Shown one piece after another: positions 25,715 to 34,570 of a stretch of 64,000 bases of DNA. The notes beneath the pieces were generated by a model. It was not told the DNA's origin and searched no databases. It saw nothing but the letters and a program-made list of their open reading frames with translations. The stretch covers positions 739,105 to 803,104 of the forward strand of contig CT978603.1 in assembly GCA_000063525.1 (NCBI GenBank). The letters run 5' to 3'. The stretch's first letter is position 1. Each line of letters opens with the position of its first letter. Origin of the DNA: Synechococcus sp. RCC307 (GTDB lineage: Bacteria > Cyanobacteriota > Cyanobacteriia > PCC-6307 > Cyanobiaceae). The translations under genes were made by a program, and so were the position numbers.

Positions 25715-26113
25715 ATGAGCGCTGCTCCCCTCGAAGCTGTTGAAACGCAGGCCGCTCCAGCCCCGGTGGGGCCCTACAACCAGGCGGTTAAAGCCGGCGG
25801 CATGCTGTTTTGCTCAGGCCAGATTCCCTTGGATCCAGCCAGCGGAACGATGGTGGGTGGCGGCGATGTGGAAGCAGAAACCCGTCAGGTGTTGAGCAAT
25901 CTCAAAGCGGTGCTGACGGCCGCCGGATGCAGCCCGCAGCATGTGGTGCGCACCACGGTGTTTTTGGTTGATCTCGCTGACTTCGCCAAGGTCAATGCCA
26001 TCTATGCCGAAACCTTCGGCCATGGCGTTGAGCCAGCGCGGGCTTGTGTTCAAGTGGCAGCTCTGCCGAAGGGAGCCAAGGTGGAGATCGATTGCATCGC
26101 TGTCTTGAGCTAA
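25715..26113 (+). CDS. ridA: RidA family enamine/imine deaminase
   Basis: 132 residues. Removes reactive enamines and imines produced by PLP enzymes, releasing ammonia. Signatures: AAPAPVGPYNQAVKAGGMLF, FCSGQIPLDPASG, VVRTTVFLVDLADFAKVN, and GVEPARACVQVAALPKGAKVEID with the substrate-binding Arg. ATG 25715 chosen over an upstream in-frame start. The stop is interlocked with that of the convergent EamA gene. Confidence 0.93.
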   Translation: MSAAPLEAVETQAAPAPVGPYNQAVKAGGMLFCSGQIPLDPASGTMVGGGDVEAETRQVLSNLKAVLTAAGCSPQHVVRTTVFLVDLADFAKVNAIYAETFGHGVEPARACVQVAALPKGAKVEIDCIAVLS

Positions 26114-27009
26114 GCCCGTTGGCTCTGGTGAAGCAGCAATGCCATCAGGATCAGACCTGCTCCCACGATGGCTTTGGCCCCAAGCGGTTCAGCTAGTAGT
26201 AGGTGGGCCCCAGCCAAAGCGACCACCAGTGTTGCCGAGCTCCAAAGGCTGATCTGAGCAGCTTCCAGCTTCTGGTAGCTCGCCAATAGGGTCCATTGGC
26301 CGCCGAGGCTGATGGTGAGGCCATAGAGGCCAATCACTCCGAGCACCCACCAGAGCTGTAGGGCAATGAAGTGGTCTGGTCCGTAGACGATCAGAGCAAT
26401 GACAGCGAACACAACAGCAGAAGCTGTGCTGCCGACTCCAACAGTGAGGCCGACTGACATGTCGCGGCTGCTGCACAGCCTGTTCAGCACTCCGCCAAGA
26501 GCGAAAGCAATCACACCGATGCTTCCCCAGACAACGCCAATCCATTGGTTGTGTGGTGTGAGCATCGCCATCACCCCGTCGCGACTGCTGCCGAGGACCA
26601 CCCCAGCGCAAATCATGGTGAGCGTGATGGGAAACACCTTCGGTAAGCGTTCTTTGAGCAACACTCCAGCGGCGATGGTTGACAGTGGCACCGTGAGGCT
26701 GAACAGAAGTGTCTGAGCCACAACGCTGAGACGTTCAAGTGCCAGAAAAAAGCCCACTGGCCCCAAGAAATATCCAAAAAATCCTTGCCCTAGCAGCAGT
26801 AGCCGCTCAGAAGGGAGTAATTGCGGCATCCGTTGCTGGACCTTGGAGCGGTCGACAAGCAGCATCACCACCCCAGTGATCAGGCTGGAGAAAAAAAAGA
26901 CGTTGCAAAAGCTGATTGAATCGCCGCCGTGGCGCTGCAGCAGCTTGAGCACGTTGCCCTCAGAACCGCGCAGCAGGATGAATAGCCCCAGCAGAACAGC
27001 GGGGTTCAA
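26110..27009 (-). CDS. EamA/DMT superfamily transporter
   Basis: 299 residues, TTG start overlapping the DUF4079 stop (TTGA). Ten hydrophobic helices in two EamA-like halves; a basic loop DRSKVQQRMPQLLPSERL lies after helix 2. Drug/metabolite transporters of this type move amino acids, nucleotide sugars or other small metabolites; the substrate cannot be read from sequence. Converges on ridA with a 4-base stop overlap. Confidence 0.8.
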   Translation of the reverse strand: MNPAVLLGLFILLRGSEGNVLKLLQRHGGDSISFCNVFFFSSLITGVVMLLVDRSKVQQRMPQLLPSERLLLLGQGFFGYFLGPVGFFLALERLSVVAQTLLFSLTVPLSTIAAGVLLKERLPKVFPITLTMICAGVVLGSSRDGVMAMLTPHNQWIGVVWGSIGVIAFALGGVLNRLCSSRDMSVGLTVGVGSTASAVVFAVIALIVYGPDHFIALQLWWVLGVIGLYGLTISLGGQWTLLASYQKLEAAQISLWSSATLVVALAGAHLLLAEPLGAKAIVGAGLILMALLLHQSQRA

Positions 27010-27689
27010 TGCTGGGTGGGCGGGCAGATCCGTTCAGCCCAATTGCATTGCTGTAAAAACGGCTGTTGCCAGCTCAGTGGAATTTCGAGCAGATCTCGGG
27101 TGCCGCTGATCCCTTGGCTGAGGAATAAGAGTGCAGCAAGCACGTTGGCGCTGATGTGGAGGCGTCGCCATGACAGATGACGTTGGATTTCAGGCCAAGC
27201 CGCCAAGTTGAACAGCATGAGCCCGCACACCAGCACTCCTCCCCAGTAATGGGATTGCCAGAAGGCTGCCTCCAACGGGTTGTCACTGAGGCGAAACACC
27301 TCCGGCTGGGCCCCCAAGGCCAACAGGCCGCACCAGGTGATCAAGCTAAAACTGAGGCGCAGCCCAGCGGATTGCACTCGCCAGAGAGCCACCAGGCTGG
27401 TGGCGGTCCCGAGCCATGCAAGCAGCAATGGCAACTGGCGTGAGCTATCGGCTGTTTGCTTGCTGCTGATCACAACCGCGAGTGCAATCAGCACCACAAC
27501 CACCACAGCAGCTGCCAACCACTGCCCCAGCTGGTTGTGCTCACGCCCGGTCGTGGGAGGCAGCTTGGCCCTGTTGACTCGCCGTTGGCGGGCTTGCAGG
27601 CCGAGGCGAAGCACCACCCCCAGCAACGGATAAATCAACACCACGGCCAAGACGGGATGCAGTAGCAACCACCAATCGAGGGTTTGCAT
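27006..27689 (-). CDS. DUF4079 membrane protein
   Basis: 227 residues with about six membrane helices (LLLHPVLAVVLIYPLLGVVL first) and several His-containing positions (QSHYWGG, WRRLHISANVLAALLFLSQG). The pattern fits the DUF4079 family found in cyanobacteria and plastids, whose members resemble small b-type cytochromes but lack a firm function. The end ICPPTQH overlaps the EamA start. Confidence 0.75.
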   Translation of the reverse strand: MQTLDWWLLLHPVLAVVLIYPLLGVVLRLGLQARQRRVNRAKLPPTTGREHNQLGQWLAAAVVVVVLIALAVVISSKQTADSSRQLPLLLAWLGTATSLVALWRVQSAGLRLSFSLITWCGLLALGAQPEVFRLSDNPLEAAFWQSHYWGGVLVCGLMLFNLAAWPEIQRHLSWRRLHISANVLAALLFLSQGISGTRDLLEIPLSWQQPFLQQCNWAERICPPTQH

Positions 27690-27743
27690 CGCCCTAAGCG
27701 CTGACCATCACACCATTGCCATAGCTGCCTGGGTGGTCAAGCA

Positions 27744-29612
27744 CTACTCAGGCAAGGCACTGAGTTCAAGCCAGCGATCTTCGGCCCGACTGATCTGCTC
27801 GCAGAGTTCAGCCAGCTCTTGGGTCAGGGCTTCGAGTCTGTTGAAATCAGCTCCGGCCAGCTTGGACTCCAGCTCTGCTTTCTGCTCTTCCAATTGGGGC
27901 AGCTTGCTGTCGAGATCATTGAGTTCACGCTGCTCTTTGTAACTGCGGCGCTTGGGTTGCTCCCGTTTCGGCTTGGCTGCGGCCGGTTTGGTTTTGGTGG
28001 CAACAGGGGTTTGTTTGGCTGTTTGTTGTTCCAGCCATTCGCTGTAGTTGCCCTCAAAGCGCTCCAGCTGGCCACCGCTTTGAAAGCAGAACAGGCGATC
28101 CACTGTGCGATCAAGGAAATAACGGTCGTGAGAGACGATCACCACGCAGCCACGAAAATCTTCGATGTAGTCCTCCAAGACGGCAAGGGTTTGCACATCG
28201 AGATCATTGGTTGGCTCATCGAGCAGCAGCACATTGGGTGCTGCCATCAACAAGCGGCATAGATGCAGCCGCCTGCGTTCACCGCCTGAGAGCTTGGCCA
28301 CGGGGCTGTGTTGTTGGGCTGCTGGAAACAAGAAGCGCTCCAGCAGCTGCGAGGCCGTGAGGCTGTTGCCCTGTCCCAGATCAATGCGTTCGGCCACGTC
28401 TTGGATGACCTCAATCACCTTGAGCTCGGGTTTTAGGTCTTCGGAGTGCTGATCAAAGCGGCCAATCACCACCGTTTCGCCGCGCACCACCGAACCAGCA
28501 TCGGGTTGTTGGCGGCCGCTGATGAGATCCAGCAGCGTGGATTTCCCTATCCCGTTGGGGCCGATGAAGCCAACCCGATCTTCTGGTGAGAAGGAATAGG
28601 TGAAGTCGTTGATCAAACAGCGATCGCCGAGCTTGCGCTGTAGGTGTTCAACATCGATCACCGTTTTGCCAAGGCGCCGGCTGGCGCTTTCCATGGCCAC
28701 GTTTTGTTTGGCTGGCTTGAAGCTTTGCTCCTGCATCTGCTCGATGCGTTGAATGCGGGCTTTTTGCTTTGTGCTGCGTGCTTTGGGGCCGCGTTTGAGC
28801 CATTCGATTTCACGGCGCATCACCGAGCGGTAGGCCCGTTGGCGGGCTGCATCAGCAACCTCTTCCTCGTCTTTCTTTTTCAAATAGGCGCCGTAGTTGC
28901 CCGGGTAGCGGCGCAGTTGGCCACCGTCCAACTCGATGATCGTGTCGGTGACACGCTCCAGGAAATAGCGGTCGTGGGTGATTAAGACCAAAGCCCCTTT
29001 GAAGCGCTGCAGAAACCCCTGAAGCCATTCGGTGGCGAGGGCATCGAGGTGGTTGGTGGGCTCATCGAGCAGGAGTCCATCGGGCTCGGCCACCAGCGCC
29101 GATGCCAAGGCCAGGCGTTTGCGGTAGCCCCCAGAGAGCTCTCCCACCTTGCGGCTGTGATCACAGATGCCCAGACGGCTGAGCACTTCTTGGCATTGGC
29201 GCTCAAGTTCCCAGGCTTTGGCCTCATCCATGCGGTTGCTGATCTGGCTGAGCTCGCCAAGCAGCGCAGAGTCATTCGGGCTCTGCTCCAGCTCTTGGAT
29301 GAGGCCTTCGTAGCGCTCAACCAGCTGCATCTTTTCGCCGCAGTCAGCAAACACCTGCTCCAGCACCGTGCGCTCAGGATCGAGGCTGGGGTTTTGATCG
29401 ACGTAAATCACGCGGTGGCGCGGATTGATTTGAACGCGTCCGTCGCCAACAGGCTCCAGCCCTGCCATCACCCGAAGCAGGGTGGATTTGCCTGACCCGT
29501 TGATGCCAATGAGCCCCAGTCGATCTTGAGGACCGACCTCAAGATCAACTTGATCGAGCAGGGTTTTAATCCCAAAGTCTTTGCTGACCTGCTGCAGGCT
29601 GATCAGGGTGAT
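27744..29612 (-). CDS. ABC-F family ATPase (Uup-like) with non-canonical start
   Basis: Two ABC ATPase domains with no membrane part: NBD1 Walker A GINGSGKST (coded at about 29499-29475) and signature LSGGYRKRL; NBD2 Walker A GPNGIGKST and signature LSGGERRRL; a charged linker between them (LKRGPKARSTKQKARIQRIEQ) and a C-terminal coiled coil with KREQPKRRSYKEQRELNDLD. ABC-F proteins act on ribosomes or, for Uup, on branched DNA. The first ATG/GTG in frame (29471) would delete Walker A, so the gene must begin upstream. Between the in-frame TGA and Walker A there is no ATG, GTG or TTG; ATC at 29612 or CTG at 29606 are the only likely starts, giving about 622 residues. Confidence 0.85.
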   Translation of the reverse strand: MTLISLQQVSKDFGIKTLLDQVDLEVGPQDRLGLIGINGSGKSTLLRVMAGLEPVGDGRVQINPRHRVIYVDQNPSLDPERTVLEQVFADCGEKMQLVERYEGLIQELEQSPNDSALLGELSQISNRMDEAKAWELERQCQEVLSRLGICDHSRKVGELSGGYRKRLALASALVAEPDGLLLDEPTNHLDALATEWLQGFLQRFKGALVLITHDRYFLERVTDTIIELDGGQLRRYPGNYGAYLKKKDEEEVADAARQRAYRSVMRREIEWLKRGPKARSTKQKARIQRIEQMQEQSFKPAKQNVAMESASRRLGKTVIDVEHLQRKLGDRCLINDFTYSFSPEDRVGFIGPNGIGKSTLLDLISGRQQPDAGSVVRGETVVIGRFDQHSEDLKPELKVIEVIQDVAERIDLGQGNSLTASQLLERFLFPAAQQHSPVAKLSGGERRRLHLCRLLMAAPNVLLLDEPTNDLDVQTLAVLEDYIEDFRGCVVIVSHDRYFLDRTVDRLFCFQSGGQLERFEGNYSEWLEQQTAKQTPVATKTKPAAAKPKREQPKRRSYKEQRELNDLDSKLPQLEEQKAELESKLAGADFNRLEALTQELAELCEQISRAEDRWLELSALPE

Positions 29613-29709
29613 GGCGGCTGCTGATTCATGAGCCTCTCATGGACGGCCTGGCTGATTGGGTTGAACCATGGATCCGCAGACGATTTGATCAGGGCAAAGG
29701 ATTGTCTGT

Positions 29710-30612
29710 ATGGGCCTCTGGCAAACCGCTTGGGGACTAGCCCTGGCTGCATTGGTGCAGTTGGAAGGTGCCCCGCCGCCTCGGCCACTGATGGAAGGAT
29801 CCAGCCGCGCGGCCTATGCCATCCCAAGTGATGGGGATACCCCCATCCTCCAGTTTCAAACGAGCACGGGCGACCCGGTGCGCCTGCTCATCGACACCGG
29901 CGCCTCGCGCTCGATGGTCAGCCAAGCGCTGATTGCACGGCTGCAATTGACGACACAACCGTTAAACGGTGGCAACTTCGCTTTGGCTGGGGCCGGCAGT
30001 GATTGCCCCACTGACCCGCCTCGCCAGGCTGTCCTGCCCCCCCTGCAACTGGGTGGGCTCAAGATCCGCGAGTTGGCGGTGTTGGTGATGCCCAAGTTGG
30101 GCGTTCCCCCTGGGACTGATGGCGTTTTGGGCGCATCGGCATTGCGTCAGCTGCCGATGTTGATCGATCCCAAACAACAACAAGTGCGTTTTGATCAACA
30201 GTTATCGATTCAGTCGGCGCCAGCCGATGCCCTCAGGCTTCCCTTGCAATGGCGGGATCATGTGCCCCTTGTGCAGGTTTTCGATCAGAGTAGAAAAAGT
30301 ACCTTGGCCCTGCTTGACACCGGGGCAGAAGCTGTGTTTGTCGGTGTGCCTTTGGCTCAGCGATTAACCCCACAGTCGCCGCCGTCTGGAGTGGAGATCC
30401 AAGGCTTTTGTGGTTCTGAATTGGCCGTCGAACGTGTGTTTTCTGGTTTGCGCATTGGGACTGTTCATCTGGAGGGATCCCCAGCGATCGTGACGCGAAA
30501 CAGGATTCTCAAGGATTTAAATGTGGAGGCCATCATTGGCCAACCACTGCTCAAAAATCGTCGCCAGCTTTGGCTTCTCAATCGGCCGGATCCAGTTTTG
30601 TTGCTCTGGTGA
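29710..30612 (+). CDS. Two-lobed retropepsin-like aspartic protease
   Basis: 300 residues with a hydrophobic N-terminus that may be a signal peptide or anchor. Two catalytic triads are present: LLIDTGASRSMVS (DTGA at 62-65) and LALLDTGAEAVFVG (DTGA at 203-206). Each is followed by a hydrophobic Gly psi-loop motif, TDGVLGASALRQLP in lobe 1 and VEAIIGQPLLKN in lobe 2. Most bacterial retropepsin-like domains are single and dimerise; here one chain carries both halves, as in pepsins. Likely an envelope protease. Substrate unknown. It lies alone between the ABC-F gene and cyAbrB. Confidence 0.8.
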   Translation: MGLWQTAWGLALAALVQLEGAPPPRPLMEGSSRAAYAIPSDGDTPILQFQTSTGDPVRLLIDTGASRSMVSQALIARLQLTTQPLNGGNFALAGAGSDCPTDPPRQAVLPPLQLGGLKIRELAVLVMPKLGVPPGTDGVLGASALRQLPMLIDPKQQQVRFDQQLSIQSAPADALRLPLQWRDHVPLVQVFDQSRKSTLALLDTGAEAVFVGVPLAQRLTPQSPPSGVEIQGFCGSELAVERVFSGLRIGTVHLEGSPAIVTRNRILKDLNVEAIIGQPLLKNRRQLWLLNRPDPVLLLW

Positions 30613-30711
30613 ATCGAAGGTTGAGAATTTGATGCAGCAAATTTCTTCTAAGGGCTTTCCAAAAGTGCAGGCCAATGGTTACATTGCCGTTGTGCATTAA
30701 TTCTGTTGAGC
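30613..30711 (+). promoter_or_regulatory. AT-rich leader upstream of the cyAbrB gene
   Basis: A 99-base intergenic region, AT-richer than its surroundings, precedes cyAbrB. TACATT (30678-30683 region) could be a -10 element, but no convincing -35 is spaced correctly. No hairpin or operator repeat was recognised. Confidence 0.3.
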
Positions 30712-31074
30712 ATGCTCACTGGTAACGACCTGCTCGCCAAAGTTCGGGAACTAGGCGACGCTGGCAAATCGGAGATCGTTCGTGAGTGCGGTTACGTCTC
30801 CACCAAGAAAGACGGCGGCGAGCGCCTGAACTTCACCGCTTTCTACGAAGCCCTGCTTGATGCCAAGGGTGTTGAAATTGGTGGTGGTTCTGTTGGCAAA
30901 GGTGGGCGCAAGCTCAGCTATGTCGCCACTGTTCAGGGCAATGGCAATCTGCTGATTGGTAAGGCTTACACCGCTTTGCTGAACCTCAACCCTGGCGATG
31001 AGTTCGAAATCAAGCTGGGCCGAAAGCAGATCCGTTTGGTTCCTGTGGGTGCTGAAGACGAAGGCGAAGAGTGA
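30712..31074 (+). CDS. cyAbrB-type transcriptional regulator
   Basis: 120 residues from ATG 30712. Cyanobacterial AbrB-like protein whose DNA-binding AbrB fold lies at the C-terminus (LSYVATVQGNGNLLIGKAYT, then LNPGDEFEIKLGRKQIRLV), opposite to Bacillus AbrB. The N-terminus (LTGNDLLAKVRELGDAGKSE, then CGYVSTKKDGGERLNFTAF) is highly conserved. Family members regulate carbon and nitrogen genes, including inorganic-carbon uptake in Synechocystis, so a link to the carbon locus here is possible but untested. Confidence 0.93.
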   Translation: MLTGNDLLAKVRELGDAGKSEIVRECGYVSTKKDGGERLNFTAFYEALLDAKGVEIGGGSVGKGGRKLSYVATVQGNGNLLIGKAYTALLNLNPGDEFEIKLGRKQIRLVPVGAEDEGEE

Positions 31075-31088
31075 TTCGCCTCGGTTAA

Positions 31089-32261
31089 CTAGCTAGCGCC
31101 TAGGTCGTAACTCGTTCTGGTTTCAACCCCATCGGGAGCCTTCTGGATCACATCCAGAATCGCTGTCGGTGGGGTTGCTGCTTTGAGATCCAAATTGCTA
31201 CCAGCACCCGTGGGCTTCACGCTTTCACCGGCAGCGGCCCGCCTGAGCGCGGCGCAGTAGGGCAAGGCTTTGGCGTCGGGATCAAAGCTGTTCATGCCAT
31301 CGGTTGGTTGCTGTTGGCCGCTGATCACCGATAGGGCCACCAGCTGCCCTGCGTCATATCCCGAGGCTTCCACCGTTCCTGGTGTGTAGCCATAACGCTG
31401 CTCAAAGCTGCGGCTGAATGGTTCCCATCCCGGGCCGCGATTGGCCTCAGCCACGCCCAGTTGAGGTTGCAAGCTCGCGTAGCGAGGCGCCACATTCCAA
31501 ACCAGGGTCAAGGTTTGGGGCCAGGATTCATTCAGCACTGCCTGCATCAATGGACTGTTGTTGGTGGTCATCACCACCAAGGCTTGAGGCCGGAACCAGT
31601 CCACATCCAGGGCCAAGCGCTCCAACGCTTTGGCGTTGTCCCCATTGAGGCTGCGGGGGCCGTCGTCGAGACCAATCAAGCTGCCGCCTTGGTTCTCCAT
31701 GGTTTCCAAAAAGCGGTCAGCCAGCTGCAATTGATCAGCTGTGCCATCGGTCACGAGCATGAAGCGTTTGTTGTTTTGCTCCAACAGCGCTTTCACCAGC
31801 ACATCAATTTCAAGGCTGCGGGAGGCACTCACAGGCCAGAGCCGATCAGAGCCGGGGCGGCTGGCGAGTTGCTGCAGCGAAATGCCCCGCTGCAACGGCA
31901 GCAATAGCTGCCGTTGACGTTCTTGTGCCAGCAAGCCACTGGGAACCAGGGGGGCCGCTGGAGGGGCTAAGACAACCGGCGGCAAACTCCGGTGCCGCAG
32001 CTGATTGGCAATATCACGGTGATCGGACAGCCAACCGATGCTCCAATCGGTTTGTTGGTTGGTGCAGATGCGCGCTTGGTCTTGAGCCAGCAAGAAGCCG
32101 CGACGCAGTCCATCCCCCAGGCCAGCGATGGCTCCTTCTGAGGGCAGCAGCATCAGAGCGTTGCCGGGCTGGGGCAGAGCGGCCACAAGACTTTGGCTGC
32201 CGATCACAGCAGCGGCCACACCAGCCCCCCTCCAAATGCGCAGGTGGCTCGGGGTGGTCAT
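31089..32261 (-). CDS. Periplasmic-binding-protein-like (type 1) protein
   Basis: 390 residues. The N-terminus (RIWRGAGVAAAVIGSQSLVAA) looks like a signal peptide. The body has the type 1 periplasmic-binding fold: NALMLLPSEGAIAGLGDGLR with a GxxxGLG-like first helix, LVTDGTADQLQLADRFLETM, and YGYTPGTVEASGYDAGQLVA. It resembles amino-acid ABC-transporter binding proteins and LpoA-like activators. No permease or ATPase gene is adjacent, so the function is open. Convergent with cyAbrB and divergent from tic22. Confidence 0.7.
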   Translation of the reverse strand: MTTPSHLRIWRGAGVAAAVIGSQSLVAALPQPGNALMLLPSEGAIAGLGDGLRRGFLLAQDQARICTNQQTDWSIGWLSDHRDIANQLRHRSLPPVVLAPPAAPLVPSGLLAQERQRQLLLPLQRGISLQQLASRPGSDRLWPVSASRSLEIDVLVKALLEQNNKRFMLVTDGTADQLQLADRFLETMENQGGSLIGLDDGPRSLNGDNAKALERLALDVDWFRPQALVVMTTNNSPLMQAVLNESWPQTLTLVWNVAPRYASLQPQLGVAEANRGPGWEPFSRSFEQRYGYTPGTVEASGYDAGQLVALSVISGQQQPTDGMNSFDPDAKALPYCAALRRAAAGESVKPTGAGSNLDLKAATPPTAILDVIQKAPDGVETRTSYDLGAS

Positions 32262-32336
32262 GACATATACCGTCCAGCGAAGGAAGGTTAGTGGCCAGGA
32301 GCTGCCTACGCTCGCCTCATTCCAATCGTGGGTCTC

Positions 32337-33041
32337 ATGCCGGATTTTGTGGCTCGTTGGCGCGCTATCGCCATGGCAGCTTTGGCGTCCTTGCCGGTCT
32401 CAATCGCATCGGCTCCGGCTTTGGCCATCCCCGAAGAGGCTGCCATTAAAAAGCTGGCCGTTGTTCCCGTTTTCCTGCTCACCTCTGAGCAGGGAATTCC
32501 CCTACCGATTCCTAGGGGCGACAACTTGATCCTGCCGATGTTCCTGCAGAAGGATCGGGCCAATCAGGAGCTCACCACCTTCGAGAAAGCCAACCCAAAC
32601 GCCAAGGCCAAGATCTCCGCCCTTCCGATGAATGTGGCGAACGCCAAGGTCAATGAGATGAATATCAAGCTCAAAGAGAGCGGCAAACAGATCGTGACGC
32701 CCGTGGTCGGCTCCAAAGCCGACATGGATCAGGCCGTTGCGATTCTCCAGAAGCAGGGTGTGAGCAAAGAAGACATTCAAAAAGGTCTCTCTATCCCGGT
32801 CTTCTTCCACAAGCCTTTCTTGACCATCAAGACCCCGGAAGGCAGCCGAGGCGTGTTTTTCATGACCTATCAGGACGCCACTACTGCGGCTAGCAAAGTG
32901 CAAGGCACCAAGCCGGAAATCCTGGCTGTTGATCTCACCAATGCGCTGGCTCAGATCGTTGATGACAAGGAAGATCGCTTTGTCTTCTATCCGACGAAAG
33001 CTTTCTTTGCGCTGATGAAGGACCAGAAAGCGTCGAACTAG
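32337..33041 (+). CDS. Tic22-like envelope protein
   Basis: 234 residues with a cleavable-looking signal peptide (AIAMAALASLPVSIASAPALA). The mature part has the Tic22 pattern, LAVVPVFLLTSEQGIPLPIP, then VPVFFHKPFLTIKTPEG-like IPVFF...GVFFMTYQDA strands. Cyanobacterial Tic22 is periplasmic or thylakoid-associated and is linked to outer-membrane biogenesis; plastid Tic22 works in protein import. ATG 32337 chosen over a GTG three codons earlier. The stop interlocks with the next convergent gene (CTAG). Confidence 0.85.
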   Translation: MPDFVARWRAIAMAALASLPVSIASAPALAIPEEAAIKKLAVVPVFLLTSEQGIPLPIPRGDNLILPMFLQKDRANQELTTFEKANPNAKAKISALPMNVANAKVNEMNIKLKESGKQIVTPVVGSKADMDQAVAILQKQGVSKEDIQKGLSIPVFFHKPFLTIKTPEGSRGVFFMTYQDATTAASKVQGTKPEILAVDLTNALAQIVDDKEDRFVFYPTKAFFALMKDQKASN

Positions 33042-33241
33042 CCCTGAGCCTCATCTTTCTCGGGGGGAGGGGTTGGGATGAACTGGGCCAATAGGCCTGC
33101 TCCAACCAGCCCCAGGCCGATCATCAACGCCAAGACTTGATTGCTCTGCTCATCCCCCCAGGCAGCGGCCGAGAGAAAAGCGCCTCCCAATAAGAGGCAT
33201 GGCACCAACACAATGCCTTTGGCGGTCCGATTGCGGCTCAT
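33038..33241 (-). CDS. Small two-helix membrane protein
   Basis: 67 residues with two predicted membrane helices (IVLVPCLLLGGAFLSAAAWG and VLALMIGLGLVGAGLLAQFI) and a polar tail. Family not recognised. ATG 33241 overlaps the end of the nuclease-fold gene upstream by 4 bases, so the two are likely co-expressed. Confidence 0.6.
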   Translation of the reverse strand: MSRNRTAKGIVLVPCLLLGGAFLSAAAWGDEQSNQVLALMIGLGLVGAGLLAQFIPTPPPEKDEAQG

Positions 33242-33606
33242 GGCTGACAGGTTTCAGTGGCTTGGGCCAGTCCTGCTGTGATCAGCAGGTCATTGAGATC
33301 TTGCTCTTGCCCCAGTGGCCTCACGCGTGCCAGCAGCAAGCCATCACGGCTTCCCATCGGCATCAAATTGACGCGCTGACGGCGCGGCAGTTTGGCTCGC
33401 AGCAGCTTTAAGGCTGCCGTTTCTTCCCCGGCAACCGGAGCAATGCAGGCCAATCGCACGCTGTAGGTGCGGTTGTGATCACCGATCAATAACAAATCAG
33501 GCTCACGCACCTGCAACACCTCGGCGGCCCAGGCAGTGGCGGGCCAGGCCAGCATCAGGCTGGCGAGCAGTGCTGCACAGAGTGATTGCCAGCACCGCCA
33601 GCCCAT
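33238..33606 (-). CDS. Secreted SNase-like (thermonuclease-fold) protein
   Basis: 122 residues: a signal peptide (LCAALLASLMLAWPATAWAA) then a small OB-fold typical of staphylococcal-nuclease-like domains (DRTYSVRLACIAP-like NRTYSVRLACIAPV, and LLLARVRPLGQEQDLNDLLI). Canonical nuclease residues (Arg-Asp-Glu set) are only partly visible: VRLACI is present but the DRD loop reads PMGSRDGLL. Could be a nuclease or a non-catalytic envelope protein. Operon with the two-helix protein downstream. Confidence 0.65.
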   Translation of the reverse strand: MGWRCWQSLCAALLASLMLAWPATAWAAEVLQVREPDLLLIGDHNRTYSVRLACIAPVAGEETAALKLLRAKLPRRQRVNLMPMGSRDGLLLARVRPLGQEQDLNDLLITAGLAQATETCQP

Positions 33607-33700
33607 TCAGACCCAAAAATCTGAAGTCATTCTCCCTAATCGTGGGATCAGGCTGTGGCTTAGTTCTAAAGCTGAAAGGGACTACCGCCTGAGTGTTGCC

Positions 33701-34570
33701 GTGGCCACGAAGTGGAACGACATTGCCTACTACCAGGTTCCGACAGACGATTCCTTTCGTCTGAAGCCCCAAAATCCTGACTTCACCGGCGAGATCGACG
33801 GCAAAAAGCAAGCCGCAGAGTTGCTTCAAGGCGGCGTGGAGCAGCTCGCCGAGCTGCAAGATGTGCTCTATGCCGATGGCCGCTGGGGTGTGCTGGTGGT
33901 GCTGCAGGCCATTGATGCGGCTGGCAAAGACTCCACCATCAAGCACGTGATGAGCGGTGTGAACCCTCAGGGCGTGAAAGTCAGCAGTTTTAAAAAGCCC
34001 TCCAGCGATGAGATGAGCCACAACTGGTTGTGGCGATACAGCAAAGAAGTGCCAGCGCGCGGAGAGATTGGCATCTTCAACCGCTCCTATTACGAAGACG
34101 TACTGGTGGTGAAGGTGCATGACCTTGCTTCAAAGCAAGGGCTGCACGAGAGCCTCACCGGCAAGAAGTTATTTTCTCATCGCTATGAGGACATCAATGC
34201 TTACGAGAAGCATCTCACCCGCAACGGGATTCTGGTGCTGAAGTTTTTCCTGCACATCAGTGCCGATGAACAGCGCAAGCGTTTCCTCAGGCGCTTAGAG
34301 CGTCCTGAGAAAAACTGGAAGTTCTCGCTGAGTGATTTGGAGGAACGCCGTTATTGGGACGACTACCAAGACGCCTTCGAGTCGATGATGCGGAACACCA
34401 GCACCGACCATGCCCCCTGGTATTGCGTGCCGATGAACAACAAATGGTTTGGACGCTTGGTGGTCACCAAAACCATCATTGAGCGGCTCAAGGCATTAGG
34501 CCTGACCTACCCCCAACTCAATGAGGCCCAGAAGCAGGCTCTCGAAAAAGGTCGTGAAATGCTGGCTTGA
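33701..34570 (+). CDS. ppk2: Polyphosphate kinase 2 family protein
   Basis: About 289 residues from GTG 33701; the open frame reaches 33536, but that part overlaps the divergent gene and is not family-like, and the exact start is uncertain. PPK2 transfers phosphate between polyphosphate and nucleotides. Walker A AIDAAGKDSTI, the lid and Walker B segment IGIFNRSYYEDVLVV, and HISADEQRKRFLRRLERPEKNW are conserved. The length is that of a single-domain PPK2 acting on NMP or NDP; which class is not clear. The stop overlaps the next start (TGATG). Confidence 0.88.
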   Translation: MATKWNDIAYYQVPTDDSFRLKPQNPDFTGEIDGKKQAAELLQGGVEQLAELQDVLYADGRWGVLVVLQAIDAAGKDSTIKHVMSGVNPQGVKVSSFKKPSSDEMSHNWLWRYSKEVPARGEIGIFNRSYYEDVLVVKVHDLASKQGLHESLTGKKLFSHRYEDINAYEKHLTRNGILVLKFFLHISADEQRKRFLRRLERPEKNWKFSLSDLEERRYWDDYQDAFESMMRNTSTDHAPWYCVPMNNKWFGRLVVTKTIIERLKALGLTYPQLNEAQKQALEKGREMLA

